Assembly (NCBI GenBank): GCA_001683735.1
Contig: LUGG01000004.1
Location: forward strand, 2,046,001-2,110,000
Length of the DNA: 64,000 bases
From: Grifola frondosa
Taxonomy: Eukaryota > Basidiomycota > Agaricomycetes > Polyporales > Grifolaceae
Reading direction: 5' to 3'
Shown here: in pieces, positions 35,099 through 47,219 of the stretch
Position numbering within the stretch: the first letter of the stretch is position 1
Layout of the letters: the number at the start of each line of letters is the position of its first letter
The notes under the pieces: model-generated
Database searches by the model: none
What the model was told of the DNA's origin: nothing
What the model saw: the letters and a program-made list of their open reading frames with translations, nothing else
Program-made: the position numbers and the translations under genes

Positions 35099-37595
35099 TT
35101 AACCTCGCCAATACAACGTCCCCTGCATTCTGTCCTCCATTGGGTCTAGTGAACTGTAGAAGTCGAAGTCTCCACCAGCGGGTAACCCCGTAGAACATGC
35201 ATAGCTGACAGGAGGGGGTGTATGGATGTGCTGTTTGGCATTATAACGCGCGCCTGGATTTTCGTATTGGTCTAGACAAAGGAGAATGGTCAGATTTTTA
35301 CTTGTAGTCGAAATGCAGACATACGATCCGCTCGACGATTGCGAACTTCGTCTAAGTTCACTTCTTTGAAGTAATTATGATGCAACAAGTCGTCGGGGAG
35401 CAATCGTTTCTCGGGATTCCTTTCCAACATCTGGAGAGGAGATAAGTCAAATAGACTACGCATGTAGAACTGTCCGAGTACACCTTTTCGATTAAATCCC
35501 TCGCGGTTGAATCGGTCAAGGATTCAGTCAAACGATCGATGCTCAGGTACCTTTCAGTCTCCAGTTTTTCCTTGTCATGAATACCGCACGCAATACTATA
35601 CGGTTGAGTGAGACCCCAGAACATTTCAAGGAATATCAATCCGAGACTGTACACGTCAGCGATGCGGGTGAAGCCCACTGTGGTGACGTTGGAATCCGCG
35701 ACCTCGGGTGCCATATATGCTGGGCTTCCACGCAGCCCATAGACTCTGAAAGAGTCAAAGTCGCCTACAAAATCAGAAGGCGGATATTCTGCCAGACCAA
35801 AGTCAACGATCCTAAGATGCCCATGGCCGTCAACCATGATGTTCTCTGGTTTGAGATCGCAATGGATAATCTTGAGATTCCCTAAGTCTTGGAGGCCCAT
35901 GATCTGAATCAACATTGGCAATCTGAGCATTCGTGCGAAGGAGAGCAGATAAAACATACGAGTTCTGCACAGCAGATTGGAAGAGCTTGTGCGGATATCT
36001 GACGTTCCCACATGCGGTGACCCAAGTCCTCATTATAATATCTCTGTACAGCGGTTGGTCAGGAACAACGATAGGCACAAAAACCGCACACACCATTACG
36101 AGGTATACGTAGAACTCATCCTCCCACGAAGATAGTAAATGAACTACGAATGTTGAATTTGATCGTGTCGCATCGGCCATGCATCTTTGTTCTGTGAGCA
36201 CTGCAGTTCGTCCGCCCTTCCTATTGTACCATCCGCTAGCCTTGTTAATCACCTTCATTGCGACAAAGGCACCCTCCGGATTGATAACCGCCATAACTCG
36301 CCCAAATGAACCTTCAGCGATGAGCCCAAGCACCTTGTACGCGTGCTCACAATTGTGCACGAACGTGACGCCATCAACGTACTCCATGCAATTTCTCCTC
36401 TCCATCGTACCGCCATCGGAGTCGTCGGAACAGCTCGTAGCCTCAACGTCCGGAAAAAACAAAGGGCTCGCAGGAGACGAGATGCTGTCTTCATATTTGT
36501 TGGACCCTGGGAGGGCACGATGTGCGATAGGGGGCAGAGAGGTGTGACGGGGAGCACATTGCGCAGATAAAGATGTGAGCGCGCGGCCCAGCTGTGGCAG
36601 AGACCGTGAACGACGGCATAACAACGATTCGGACGTAATGTCACAAATCAGAGGCACGGGCTGTGGCGCTATATCGTGGCCGATGGAACACTGGCTGGTA
36701 GAGGATACAGTGGGTATGGCATCATTGAAGGAGCCTGTAAGCACGGGCGACGGATAAGCGCACAGGGCCGTGGCAGGAGAGGGCGGGGATAGAGCAACAT
36801 CTAACGGCAAATCTGGAGGCGTAGGTGAACCTGGAATGGTGCATGATGTGTCTTCCAGATTCCCGGTCACTTTTGATGAGCGCGAAGAAGCTCGTGAAAC
36901 ATATTTCACTGAGAAGCTGCACGCCCGACTGCTTATGGACTCTAAGAAAGCGCTAGCATATGTTGAGGGAGTCTCAGACGAGCCATAAGTGGGTTCGCCT
37001 GCAGCGGCGGTCTGCTCAAAGCCGAATAATGAGTCTTCCAAGGACGAGGCATGAGGTGTCTTTGGTTCCGAAGCGGATGAGGATGTCGTTGCCAAGGGAG
37101 ATCGACAGTGGATGGGCGAAGTGGCATTCAACTTCAGCAAAAATGGTAAAATACGGGGTTGGGCATGAAGGAAGGAACCAGATCTGAGACCGATACTGAT
37201 GACAACAAACACGCCCGAGTACTGGCCGAGAGAGACGTGTCGGATGGTTTCGAAGAGGTAGTATTGAAGGGCGCAGAAGTCACTCCATTGGCATCGATGT
37301 GAGAACTAAGATGTGGGTGGAACCTTTGAAAAAAAAAGTCATCTATGACGGATGAAGTCGTTTGCGCCACGCAAATGTGTTGGGCGAGAAGTGGGCTCGA
37401 TGGCATGCCTGGGGTTACCTCGAGCCAATTTTGCGCCACAGAGTTCACCAATGATAGCAATGAAGAGAAAAATCCCCTGATGGAGGGCATTATGCCTGCG
37501 GATGGAGGTTGCGATAGTAGAAAGTGAGCAGGGACTTGCGAGGAACAGCCGGCCCACCCTGTTACCATAAGAGGCATATGGCGGCGCATGCTCAT
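35099..37595 (-). CDS. Ser/Thr protein kinase with Ser/Pro-rich N-terminus, lacks HRD arginine
   Basis: A Ser/Pro-rich N-terminal region of about 350-400 residues precedes a kinase domain. The glycine loop is AEGSFGRV, the VAIK-type lysine is in AMKVINKA, and the catalytic loop reads IIHCDLKPENIMV, with Cys replacing the Arg of HRD. VDFGLAEY is the DFG motif and RGSPAYMAPEV the activation/APE segment, followed by DVYSLGLIFLEMFWGL. The tail exons give MLERNPEKRLLPDDLL and end MEDRMQGTLYWRG at 35099. The long first exon probably joins 37134-37595 to the main exon through an intron, so the start at 37595 is tentative. A paralogue lies at 42760-45107. Lacking the HRD Arg, it is probably not activated by loop phosphorylation in the usual way. 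Confidence 0.86.
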
Positions 37596-38879
37596 CAGCG
37601 GACGCTGTGATTCTAGACTTGGTCACTTACTTATCGGTATCGATCAGGAGAAGATATTTTGCGCGAGAAGCATATATAGCTGATGGCACAACGATGCCGC
37701 CTGCTAAGTGCGTCTAACAAGTGACCATTTTTCTTACACTAGATTCAGCCAATAATATTAGTATACTGCGGGTGAGCCTCCGTATGGTGAACTATGTGAA
37801 CTACGCGAGAATTCCATGATTACAACCTACCAAGTGCATGATATTTTCAGAATTCATTTAATGGGGGGTCATATTGTCACTTACTCCGGTTTACACAACT
37901 TTCGCTCCTTCAACTCGCTCAACACGGGTGACCGTACCGCGCTTTACTTAAATTCAAACCGAACAACGAATAACATTCGACCGTGAAACTCTCTGGGAGA
38001 GTAAGAGACATTCCTTCTGCGTCAAGACATCGTGTACGATATCGTATGCTTCAAGTTGAGATTCATGGGATCTAAAACGTATAGACATCAAAATCGGGCC
38101 GAACACGTTTCAGCAAACGACGTGCCTCACCTGGATGAGTTGGTAGCGCTCTCCAACAGACTTCTCTAACTCTCTAGATTGAAATTTCCCTTATTTAATC
38201 GACCCTTGAGAGGTATTATAAAACAGCAGCTGTAGGATATGCAGGCGCGCATGGACCACCGTTGATCGAAGTTTGACTTTAGGTTGGTCCGAATTAGGAA
38301 ACTCTCAACAACCTCCAAACGTCAACTTGAAATCACATTAGTACTTGCTGCATGGTCCAAGTAAGTAAATCTCTAGGAGATCATGCATCATGCTTAGCGC
38401 GCACAAATAAGACCTCAAGCAAAAAGGTATCTCTTCACATATTAACGAACCCAAGCTATCAACAGCCTTCAGGGAGTACAGGAACTTATTGTACGTTCCA
38501 GAACTCGACAGGGGGATTGCCTGCGGTCTTCGAGCAACACTCGCGAATGTGGGGCGTGGTCGTAAGTATAAAACAAGCAACGTAAGCCTGGATACTTACT
38601 TTGACAATTAATTTCTAAGGCTAAGTACGTATTTGGAGTCGCGTTATTTTGACATATTTGGATCAATATGAAACGCGGTCTGTCACGCATGAACAACGTG
38701 ACTGCGGCTCCGAGTCTGCAACCTCGACGTCAAGATTTAGTGCTCGACTGGCGAGACAACAATCAGGACAATACCCATCGGTGAACAGACGTACGTTTGA
38801 CCGTCGTTGCCTCTCCTCCTCTCATTTGGGTCCAGCCTTATGCTCGTTTCCGACTATTCTGTTGTAGCCACTCCCAGCT
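37596..38879. other. 1.3 kb divergent intergenic region
   Basis: Promoters of the kinase (-) and rad7 (+) should lie here. It is AT-rich around 37730-37860. No coding signal is supported. Confidence 0.4.
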
Positions 38880-41002
38880 ATGAGTCGCAGAAATAACATT
38901 CGTGGACCGACGTCTGCTTTAACTGAATTCTTACGGGTACCGTCATGCTTTTTGAAGTGCAACTGCGTTCTGACGATCCTGTCTGGTAGGAATCGGGAAT
39001 CACTCCAACAACCGTTGCGCGTCGTGCGCGAACTCAGCAAGTAGATCAACCCCAGCCAGTCGCCGGACCCAGTAATGTGCAGGAAGACGAAAACTCAGGT
39101 CGAGAGCCAGCTGCAGTAAGTTATTCTTTTTGTATCGATGCTCACTGTTAACATGGAGATAGAATGCGGAGGAGTACGCCTCAGACAACCTCGACGAAGA
39201 CGATGAAGACGTGCCAACCACCAAGAAGCGTAAAATCAGCAAGGCGGCAGAGGCAAAATTGAAGGCAAAAGAAAAGGCTAAGAAGACAGGCAAGAAAGGC
39301 GGAGATGACGACGACTATGAAGATGAGGACGAGGATGCATACACCGCCCTATCTAAGATGTGGAAGGGGGATTTACCAAAGCCCCCTGTTGGAAGCTTTG
39401 AAAATTGCGCGAAGTGCAAGAAGCAATTTACAGTGGTATGTGCACTTCGTTCGCTGATTGACTATTGACGCCACCAAGATCAACAGACCAAGTACACGCT
39501 CGCTGCAAATCCTCCTCCAGGCTTCTTGTGTCATGTATGCGCGAAGGCATCAGGTGCAGATCCGTTCAAGAAACCTGCTCTGCCAAGGAAGCGCAAGTCT
39601 CCTGCCGAGAAGCGAAACGTTGTCAGTTTTGAACAGAGACGCTTTCCGAGTCTGGTGTCGATGTGTATTGAGGTATTGTGATCAGCACACTGGTATATGA
39701 TATGTGCAGACTGATGTTCTGCAGCTTATCAGCAAACACATCGACGATGTTGAAGCGCTAGGTGATATTGGTAGCATCAATATGGATGAAATTGCCAAAG
39801 CTATATCTAAGAATAGGAGTCTGTGAGTGCAACGGTCATTTGAAATATTCCCGATTTCTGATTCCTCACTCAGGACTGCACAAAATGCGCCACTCTTTTA
39901 CGATATCGAGAATACCACGCTCACTCTCTATGATGTGACCAGTAAGCGTATTGCATCACGTTGCGCTCATAATCTAACATTTACGGCAGACCTCGCTCCA
40001 CCGGCACTTTGTACGCTTGCCTCCTTAAATCCAAATCTCACTCGCCTGCGCCTTGACTTATGTGGACGTATGGACAACTCTGTCGCTGCTGCCTGGTCTA
40101 CGTCACTTCCGAATTTGAAGCACATCGAACTCCTTGGACCTTTCTTGGTCCGTACTGAGGCCTGGCAAGAGTTCTTCAAGGCGCATCCGGCGCTGGAAGG
40201 TTTTCTGATCACGCAAAGCCCTCGCTTCGATCTTGAATGCATGCGCGCCTTGGTCGAGAATTGCTCCGGCTTGAAGGAACTGAGGCTGAAGGCGATAGGC
40301 AAGATGGATGATGAGTTTCTGGTACTCATCAAGCAGCTCGCCGGGAAGCTCACATACCTGGATTTATCCGATCCTGGAAATCCCGAGGCTCTGAGCGAGA
40401 ACGTTCTGATAGACATGATGAGCGCAATCGGCGGATGCTTGGCGCACCTCGACCTATCTGGAAATTTGAACATCTCGGACGGTTTTCTGTTCCAAGGCAT
40501 CAAACCTTACGTACAGCGATTGAGTTCGCTTGTGCTGGTAAATACACCCGACCTGACGGATGCGGGCGTGGCCGAGTTCTTCAACACATGGGTGCAAGCA
40601 TGCGAAAAGCCGAACCCAGGATTGATCTCACTGGACTTGTCGCGGAACGATGCTCTATCGAGTGACGCGCTTCTTGCGTTGCTGCATCACTCTGGGAAAT
40701 CGCTGGTGCGGCTCAACATCAATGGGTGGAAGTCGGCGTCGGAAGTGTCACTGAAGGCGATCGCAGAGCATGGACGAGTGCTGCGGCAGCTGGACATAGG
40801 GTTCTGCCGAGAGGTCGACGACTGGGTAGTGAAGGACATCGTGGAGAAGTGCGGAGCGCTAGAAGAGCTGAAGGTATGGGCTTGCCAGCGGATAACGGAG
40901 AGGTGTCCGCGCAGGGTGAGTGCAGAGCTATTGTATCGCGGACTGTCACTGATTCGTTGCTCGCAGAGGAATTTGAATATCTATGGCGTTGAGCTGGCAT
41001 AG
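38880..41002 (+). CDS. rad7: DNA repair protein Rad7 (leucine-rich repeat)
   Basis: Rad7 with Rad16 forms the NEF4 damage-recognition complex of global-genome nucleotide excision repair in yeast. Start MSRRNNIRGPTSALTEFLR at 38880, matching the family N-terminus, then ESGITPTTVARRA and a Lys-rich acidic linker. A zinc-binding pair follows: CAKC in FENCAKCKKQFTV and CHVC in PPPGFLCHVCAKAS. The core has LTLYDVTNLAPPALCTLASL, then repeated LRR units (LTRLRLDLCGRMD, LKHIELLG, LKELRLKAIGKMDDE, LTYLDLSD, LAHLDLSGNLNISD, LRQLDIGFCREVDDW). About seven introns are needed and all exons join in frame. The extreme C-terminus (RRNLNIYGVELA) depends on the last splice choice. Confidence 0.93.
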
Positions 41003-41499
41003 TTAGGATCAAACGCTTGGAAGGTCAGATCTACATGCATGTTTTATTATTACCTTTAGGCTCGAAGTAAGCTTCACTGCGACAAACTGACGATGTGTTG
41101 ATCAAGTAGCTCGTGCATTCTTGTCTTACTTGACAGTGAGAATTGAGTGGACTCTCGTGTCGTCGATTCTGGTATCATTGGATCATGTCATCAGTCGCTA
41201 GTTGTGTCTTGAAACTTAGTGTGGGCGACCAAAACATGCAAAGTTTCCTAATTCGGCGATTGAAGGATTCAATCGAACGCTGAAGCAACTAGTATCACCC
41301 TACCGACATGTCCGACGTCCATCCCTTGCAACTTGAATGTCTTGTATGATATTCTCCATTCTGTTGATGATCCCATTCATATGGTCGACATCCCTCACAC
41401 TTCTCCACAAACATAAGAACGTGCCGAGGTCGACGCGACGCCGCAACGGCTGGATGACCCTCTATATCCGGTCGCAGGGACTGCATCACAATGTACGGA
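41003..41499. other. Intergenic; possible 5' exons of the MYND gene
   Basis: A short open stretch on the plus strand around 41320-41400 (VLYDILHSVDDPIHMVDIPH) looks protein-like and could be an upstream exon of the MYND gene, but no clean splice chain was found. Confidence 0.35.
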
Positions 41500-41764
41500 T
41501 GTACTTATAGCATGTGTCCGGAGAGAAATTCGAGTGCGTGGGGTGCGTGACCCATGCGTGGAAGAGAGGCTGTTCCGCTGGGCGAGCAAAGCATGCTCGA
41601 GGTGTGTCCTAACCCACTGATGTATGCATGTTTGATCCAGTTGCAGGCATATCTCGCACTGCTCGTCGGCATGCCAGAAGGCGAATTGGGAGTACCACAA
41701 GCCCGAGTGCAAGAAACAGCCCCAGAAGGACCAGGCACAAGTAGGAGCTGAAATACTAGGCTAG
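41500..41764 (+). CDS. MYND-type zinc-finger protein, C-terminal part
   Basis: Two exons joined over the intron at about 41600-41638 give VEERLFRWASKACSSC, then CRHISHCSSACQKANWEYHK and PECKKQPQKDQAQ, with a stop at 41764. The spacing C-x2-C, C-x3-C, W, H and C fits the second half of a MYND zinc ribbon, known for protein-protein contacts. Upstream exons are unclear, so this may be a gene fragment or a gene whose 5' end I could not build. Confidence 0.55.
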
Positions 41765-41934
41765 GATATTCGGATTCCTACTGTGTTCTCCTGTCTTCTA
41801 CAAGTAACACTGATTCACGCTGTCCAAGTGACTGTCTTTGTCTTTTCATTATTATATCATTATTGTACAGATTGATTCGCTTTCACAATTAGTTCTCGAA
41901 GCCCTCCTTCGCGACAAATTCGCCTGAGAGTACC

Positions 41935-42080
41935 TAGTCTTTCGGCGCGCTGCTCTTCCCCATGCGGACGATATACCCCCGACTTTCGACGGCCTGGCGC
42001 GCGATCCTCTCCTCCCAGTACGACATGGCATACTGGTCGAACGCCAGAGCTACGACCGTTCTAATTCGGCCGTGAGATCC
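41935..42080 (-). CDS. Last exon of an unidentified gene
   Basis: Preceded by an acceptor-like TTTTCAG, this minus-strand stretch encodes HGRIRTVVALAFDQYAMSYW, then EERIARQAVESRGYIVRMGK and SSAPKD with a stop. It looks like real protein but no upstream exon could be linked, and the family is not recognised. Confidence 0.35.
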
Positions 42081-42759
42081 TGAAAATAAATTGCCGCGTA
42101 TCTGTACTTAAAGCAAAACCTAAAGAATGACAGCCATCCATCGACTCAATATTTGTACTGCCCTGTTTTGCAAGGTGAGTGATATCATTCTACTGAACCC
42201 GGGCGCGCCATCCACTGGACTTTTTGGTTCTGGATCATGTATTTCTTCTCACTCCGAGATATCATAGAGGCAACGACTTCAAACCGTCGGTGTGAAAAGA
42301 CCATAGGCTGTAGTTCATTTTGCCTACATGGCGCCGAAGGCCTATGCCATGATTCTACATGCAACAATTGCGCAAGTATAACTTCGCAACGTGCAGGAAC
42401 ATCATGTGCTCATCCAAGTCCGTTGGAGGATACGCCTTGAACGCTTGAACAACCAGAATGGTTGTAGCTAATCACGGCATTCTTCCAGATTGATGCAGTG
42501 CCCGGCGGAATCGTTAAGCCATCGACGAGTCGCCTTATTTATTTCTCACGCTACGCAGGCTTATATCTTCTCGCAACTGATGCTGATAGTCTGGGAGGTT
42601 ACATCGAGGCTAATAGAAGACTCCGAAGGTGTGCGCCACTAGGCGCTCTTATAGACTACACGCACACAGCGCTTCATTCAATTTCAAGGTGCCACCACGA
42701 CATTTCCTCCCACTGCCTGCAACACTCTTGCAAGTTATCCTCTAGTATCTCATACTCGA
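42081..42759. other. Intergenic, upstream of kinase 2
   Basis: No supported coding exon. The minus-strand frame at 42185-42367 could belong to the gene ending at 41935 but no splice connection was found. Confidence 0.35.
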
Positions 42760-45107
42760 ATGGGTTGGCTGGCTACTATCTTCCCCTTCGCTACTTCTGT
42801 GGCGCACGCTCGGTTGAATTCGTGCCCAGTTCAGCGAGTCTCCCTACAACAGCCTCATGTGGCGCACCCGAAATTCTCGTTCGTTGACCCGTCTTCCCTC
42901 CCGCAACGTATTTGTCCCCTACTCAGCATCAATACTACGGTCAAGATGAAAGTCCAAAGCAACTCTGCACTGGCACGGCTGCTGAACATCTTGCGCTTCA
43001 AGGCAGATTTTGGTTTGGGTGTTGTCGCCCACCTCGCCCTCAATCTCCATATTTCCCGTTCCAGCCATTTACATATTCCCATTTTCTATCCCCACCTAAA
43101 TGCTGCTCCCTCCACGCATCAACAGTCCATCTCGGAAGCGACATCTTCATATTCCATCCAGCCTCTCACCCCCCACGTCGAGTCCTTGGACATCCCCAAA
43201 GTCCAACTTTCGATTGGATATGAAGTCGAACAGCTCGGAGGGAATCCACCGGTGACTGTTGAAATTGACTCATGTTCTCCACAATGCTCGCCAGCATCAG
43301 TGCCACACAGAGATTTTGAACTCGTCTCCCGGACTTCGACATCCCATCCTTCCTCATCGCTTTCGGCTCCCTCAGGACACCGCAACTCAGCCTCTATTGA
43401 TTCGGTATCCCCTACGCTAGCGATAATCCCTAGTCACGACTCCACTGCGGATGTGTCCTCATCGCTATCGAATCTCGTTGGCCCTTCTTCGCAGAAGGAT
43501 TATCGAGCTAGCTCGGGTTGATGCGTCGAATAGCAGTAGATCTTCTGGTCGATCTATCGGGCCGACTTCGGCTCTGAAATCTTTGCATGCTGCGCTTCCA
43601 GGGTCTTCAGCAGATCACAATATCTCACCTGCCTCTCCGCTTCAGTCAGATTCCTCGACGTTCTCAAAGAGCGATAAAGGATCGCCAACAGATGCACCCA
43701 AGCCCGAGTCTTCATCAGATACGACTGTTTCTCGCTCTGATACATCTGAGGCTAATGCCCACGGCCCTATCGTTTCAACAAATTGGTTAGAGTATCGTCC
43801 ACCCTTTGTGGCCTTACACAACAACGAAAAGTTGTATCACGCCTTTGGCCGGATTGCAGTTGGAGCGTTCAGCAAGGTTGTGGTTGCGAGGGGCCCGAGT
43901 GCCATCGTTGCGATTAAAGTAATCCACAAGACGCCGGAGAACTGTACGAAGTCGAAGCGTCGCTGGCTTCTCTGGGAACAGTTGTTCATGGAGACTGCCG
44001 CCTTAAATAAGTGCACATTCTTGGCGCATCTACACACTTCTTGGGAGGATCATCATAACATATACTTCTCAATGGTGAGCTCCACGCCGATACATTTTGC
44101 CTTCTCCAGTGACTAGACATCTACCTTTCAGAAACTGTACCCCGAGACGCTACGTGGTCGTCTGGCACGCAGCAGACTTCTGTTACATGAAGTGCGGCTT
44201 TGCTTTGCCGAATTGGTTCGTAAACCGCCTTTTCTCTTACGTTGAGTGCTCAATATTACTTTAGACAGCTGCGCTTAGAGAATTGTCGGTGTTACGGATC
44301 ATGCACAACGATATCAAGCCAGAAAATATTTTGATTGATGTCTATGGACGCTGCGTGATTTCAGACTTCGGACTAGCGCTTGGCCCTATCTCGGAGACGG
44401 ACGACTTCTCCGACTTCAGGATGGAACAGCAAGTCGGTACGCCCGGATACATGGCACCTGAAGTCGCGGCCTTCAGCGAGGATTCGGTGGGATTCAATTA
44501 CAAAGCCGACGTGTACAGTCTTGGCCTGGTTTTGTTAGAGATGGCGCTGGGTCTTAAAGACCCGTATTGGGACTGCACTACGGCCGAAGAACAAATAGGA
44601 CTCATGTCCAGCAAACCTCTTCACTGGGACGATTTTCGATTAAGTCCCGTGGTTGAAGATTTCTTAGGAAAAGTATGGGGTCCATATTACTTTCGCCTCT
44701 TGATGTACAAAATTGAATATGTTATATCCACAGATGCTCGAAACGGACCCGACGAGAAGGTGGCACCCACTACAGTTAATACACCATGAGTCATTTAACT
44801 TAATCAATTGGGAGAAGTTGTGGGACGCTAAATACGAGCGTAGGTCTCATTTTCGGCTCTGCATCGGTTAAATCATGAAGCTCATTGTGGTTCTTCCTCA
44901 GATATATATCGACCACCAGATGTCGAATTCTGTCGCCTGACCATGGATGATTTTAATCTCCCGCGCGTCGGCACTGGTCCTGGAGAAGAGCATAACTCCA
45001 CTGATATGCGCACTGATGCGTTTCATTGCAATGGCGATTTTGCTATCGACTTGCCGCTGGATACGGACAATCGGGCCAGAAAGGTCAGACTTACCAGACG
45101 AGCATGA
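42760..45107 (+). CDS. Ser/Thr protein kinase, paralogue of the kinase at 35-37 kb, lacks HRD arginine
   Basis: Ser/Pro-rich N-terminus followed by a kinase domain. The glycine loop is IAVGAFSKVVVA and the lysine is in VAIKVIHKTPE. LHTSWEDHHNIYFSM precedes a catalytic loop reading RIMHNDIKPENILI, with Asn for the HRD Arg. Then come SDFGLALG (DFG), VGTPGYMAPEVAA and DVYSLGLVLLEMALGLKDP. The last exons give FLGKMLETDPTRRW and YRPPDVEFCRLTMDDFNLPR, ending TRRA at 45107. The frame changes near 43513; either a 55-bp intron (GTGTCC...ATCGAG) or a lost base explains it. Starts at 42760 or at 42946 (MKVQSNSALARLL) are both possible. The protein matches kinase 1 in order of regions, including the aromatic F/YPHL segment early in the N-terminus. 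Confidence 0.85.
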
Positions 45108-45554
45108 CATGCTAGGTGTCCTATACCATATTATGAACGATTTTCCGTCGTGGGTGAAACTGATGTTCCTAGCTACTCTTGTTCTTCAAAATCATCATTT
45201 TCCACTAGTGTTACCCCGTCGCGACTTTCTATTTGGTTGTTACGTGCCCTTCAAATTCTTACTAGCATCGAATCGGCGCTCAAGGATTGTCGCCCATAAT
45301 GTCTGGATAGACTGACTTTCGGCCAGCGGCGACAAACCAATGACTATCAACACTGCTCTTCAATACTACTCTCACTTCAACTTCCTCTTGAGGAATTGTA
45401 TGAAAACATTTCGTCGGTCGCGTGTGTCACGATTTGTGACACACGCGTCAACAACTTCCAGGTGTATCACGGTAGCATGCTGGGTGAGTTTGCTCTCGAC
45501 AACGACAATAGAAATATGCTCCGTGTGGCAACTTGGGTTTCACTGAGCTGCGAG
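45108..45554. other. Intergenic between kinase 2 and the transposon block
   Basis: No gene seen. It contains a perfect inverted repeat at 45419-45447. Confidence 0.45.
45419..45447. repeat. Perfect 12-bp-arm hairpin
   Basis: CGCGTGTGTCAC and GTGACACACGCG are exact reverse complements separated by GATTT. Confidence 0.85.
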
Positions 45555-45966
45555 CATCACGCTAGTGTTCGGTGAAAAAGCGCCGTGTTTCTAACACGGA
45601 CTTTTTAACGTGTTTTTAACGTGTTTTTAACACGTATTTAACGTGACCTCCAAAATACACTGTCAAAAAGGTCAAAAACTATGGTCACGTGGTCGGCACG
45701 ACGTCCAGGTTCGCGACGGCGCGACGGACGACGCATGTTTAAACTTTGCCATCACGGAATTGTAGTTCTAGGTTAATCATTCTGAAAGAGTGGCGCACCT
45801 TGGTCTGAGCTGCCAAACACATGGCCACCACAGTTTACGCGGAAATGGTATTAAATCGCAGCTTTTTGCCTCGTATCATAAGCCCCACTGTCCTTCAGCT
45901 CCTTCACTGCGCGGACTCGCCGCGCTCGAATTCTTTCACTGCACTGAAGTTATTGCCCCTCAGAAC

Positions 45967-46350
45967 ATGCCCTCCAATGTATATATTTTAATTCTATTCT
46001 ACTAATCATATACCTTGTAGGCCCGCTCACATTCGAACCCCATGCCAACCGTTCGATTTTGTGACATCGACAGTACTACGGCAACCGGCGCGCACGCACA
46101 GCGCGTCGCTCCATGTGTAAAAGTTGTGGAGCCTGCAGATGATGACGACGCGGACATTGGCGATGAGGGCGCATGGCTCGATGACAAATCAATGATGTTT
46201 ACTCGGAGTGAGAATTTTATACTAGGTAGTGATATTAACCTGCAGGACACGAGGTTGTTGGAGCTCCTTGCAAGTGATGTCGCTGCAAGTCCGAGTCAAT
46301 TGAACATGCCATTCAAGAGCAAGATATTGGGGAGAAGGGGGCAGAGATGA
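45967..46350 (+). CDS. Small spliced open frame inside the hAT element (hypothetical)
   Basis: Exon 1 (45967-45978) MPSN, a 42-bp intron with GTATAT and TTGTAG borders, then exon 2 from 46021: ARSHSNPMPTVRFCDIDSTT, an acidic stretch (EPADDDDADIGDEGAWLDD) and LLELLASDVAASPSQL to a stop at 46350. There is no recognised domain. It could be a captured gene fragment or the acidic tail of a former transposase. Confidence 0.4.
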
Positions 46351-46538
46351 CACAGACTGGGGGGAATGGGATTTCAATGTGCAGCATTTTGGAAATTAAA
46401 TTTTCGAATGTGTCGGCCCGCGCGGACAATATTGTGCTTCATTTTTCAGAATTTTTCTCGTATGTTGAATTCTGAGGTCTCTCAGGTCATCACGTGATAG
46501 ATTTTGATCACGTGGCCTATGTTAAAAACGTATGTTAC

Positions 46539-47219
46539 TAGGGCTGTCCAAATACGATTAAATACACTCGAAGCGCAATAATTATTGATACATATCAATA
46601 ATTTGACACCGCCGAGAAGTATTTATTTTTACTGAATTGTATTCGTATTGTATTCGTATGTAATTCTATTTATTGTGGATTAAAATACATCCACATACGT
46701 GACGTTGTCTCCCAAGCCCCGCTTCAGCCACCAAGTACTGGCCCACATCTAGGTGACCACCGTCTTCGACGCGGATTCGGCATTCATCGAAGAGCGTGCA
46801 TCCGAGAGGGTGTGTCTACTCTGTGAGAATAAATGCTTGACCGACACACTGACTCCGGTAATAGTAAGAACATCCCGTGCAATGCGAGAATGTGTCGGAA
46901 ACTGTAGTGTATGAGTCTAAAATCAATTGTTCATTGTAAGAAAACTTAAAAATTGGGTATACTGAGACATTCTGTATGGAGAAGGCCGAACCGGCGCACT
47001 TCTGTCGATTTTCGCCCATCTCAGCTCGAAAAATCTGCGCTTCCGGTATTATAAAAATATGATTAAATACAGCACCCGTAATCTATTGTATTGTATTTTA
47101 ATGTATTGAAATCAATGATATTCTGTAGGAAAAGAATACAGCCGAGGGTCATATTTAATGATATTTAATCAGTATTCTGAGATTATAATGCATTATATTT
47201 TTATTCTTGGACAGCCCTA
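46539..47219. mobile_element. hAT-type MITE nested inside the larger hAT element
   Basis: Ends TAGGGCTGTCCAA on both sides (13-bp inverted repeat) flanked by the exact 8-bp duplication TATGTTAC (46531-46538 and 47220-47227). The 681-bp interior is AT-rich with short palindromes such as TTATTGATACATATCAATAA near 46577. There is no coding capacity. Its insertion is younger than that of the outer element. Confidence 0.9.

Noticed and set aside
45419..45447. CRISPR-like or recombinase attachment site
   Set aside because: Single palindrome without repeats or spacers in a fungal genome; nothing else supports it.
46020..46040. tRNA B-box-like GGTTCGAATG on the minus strand
   Set aside because: No A-box or cloverleaf could be formed around it, and it lies inside the hAT element's open frame.
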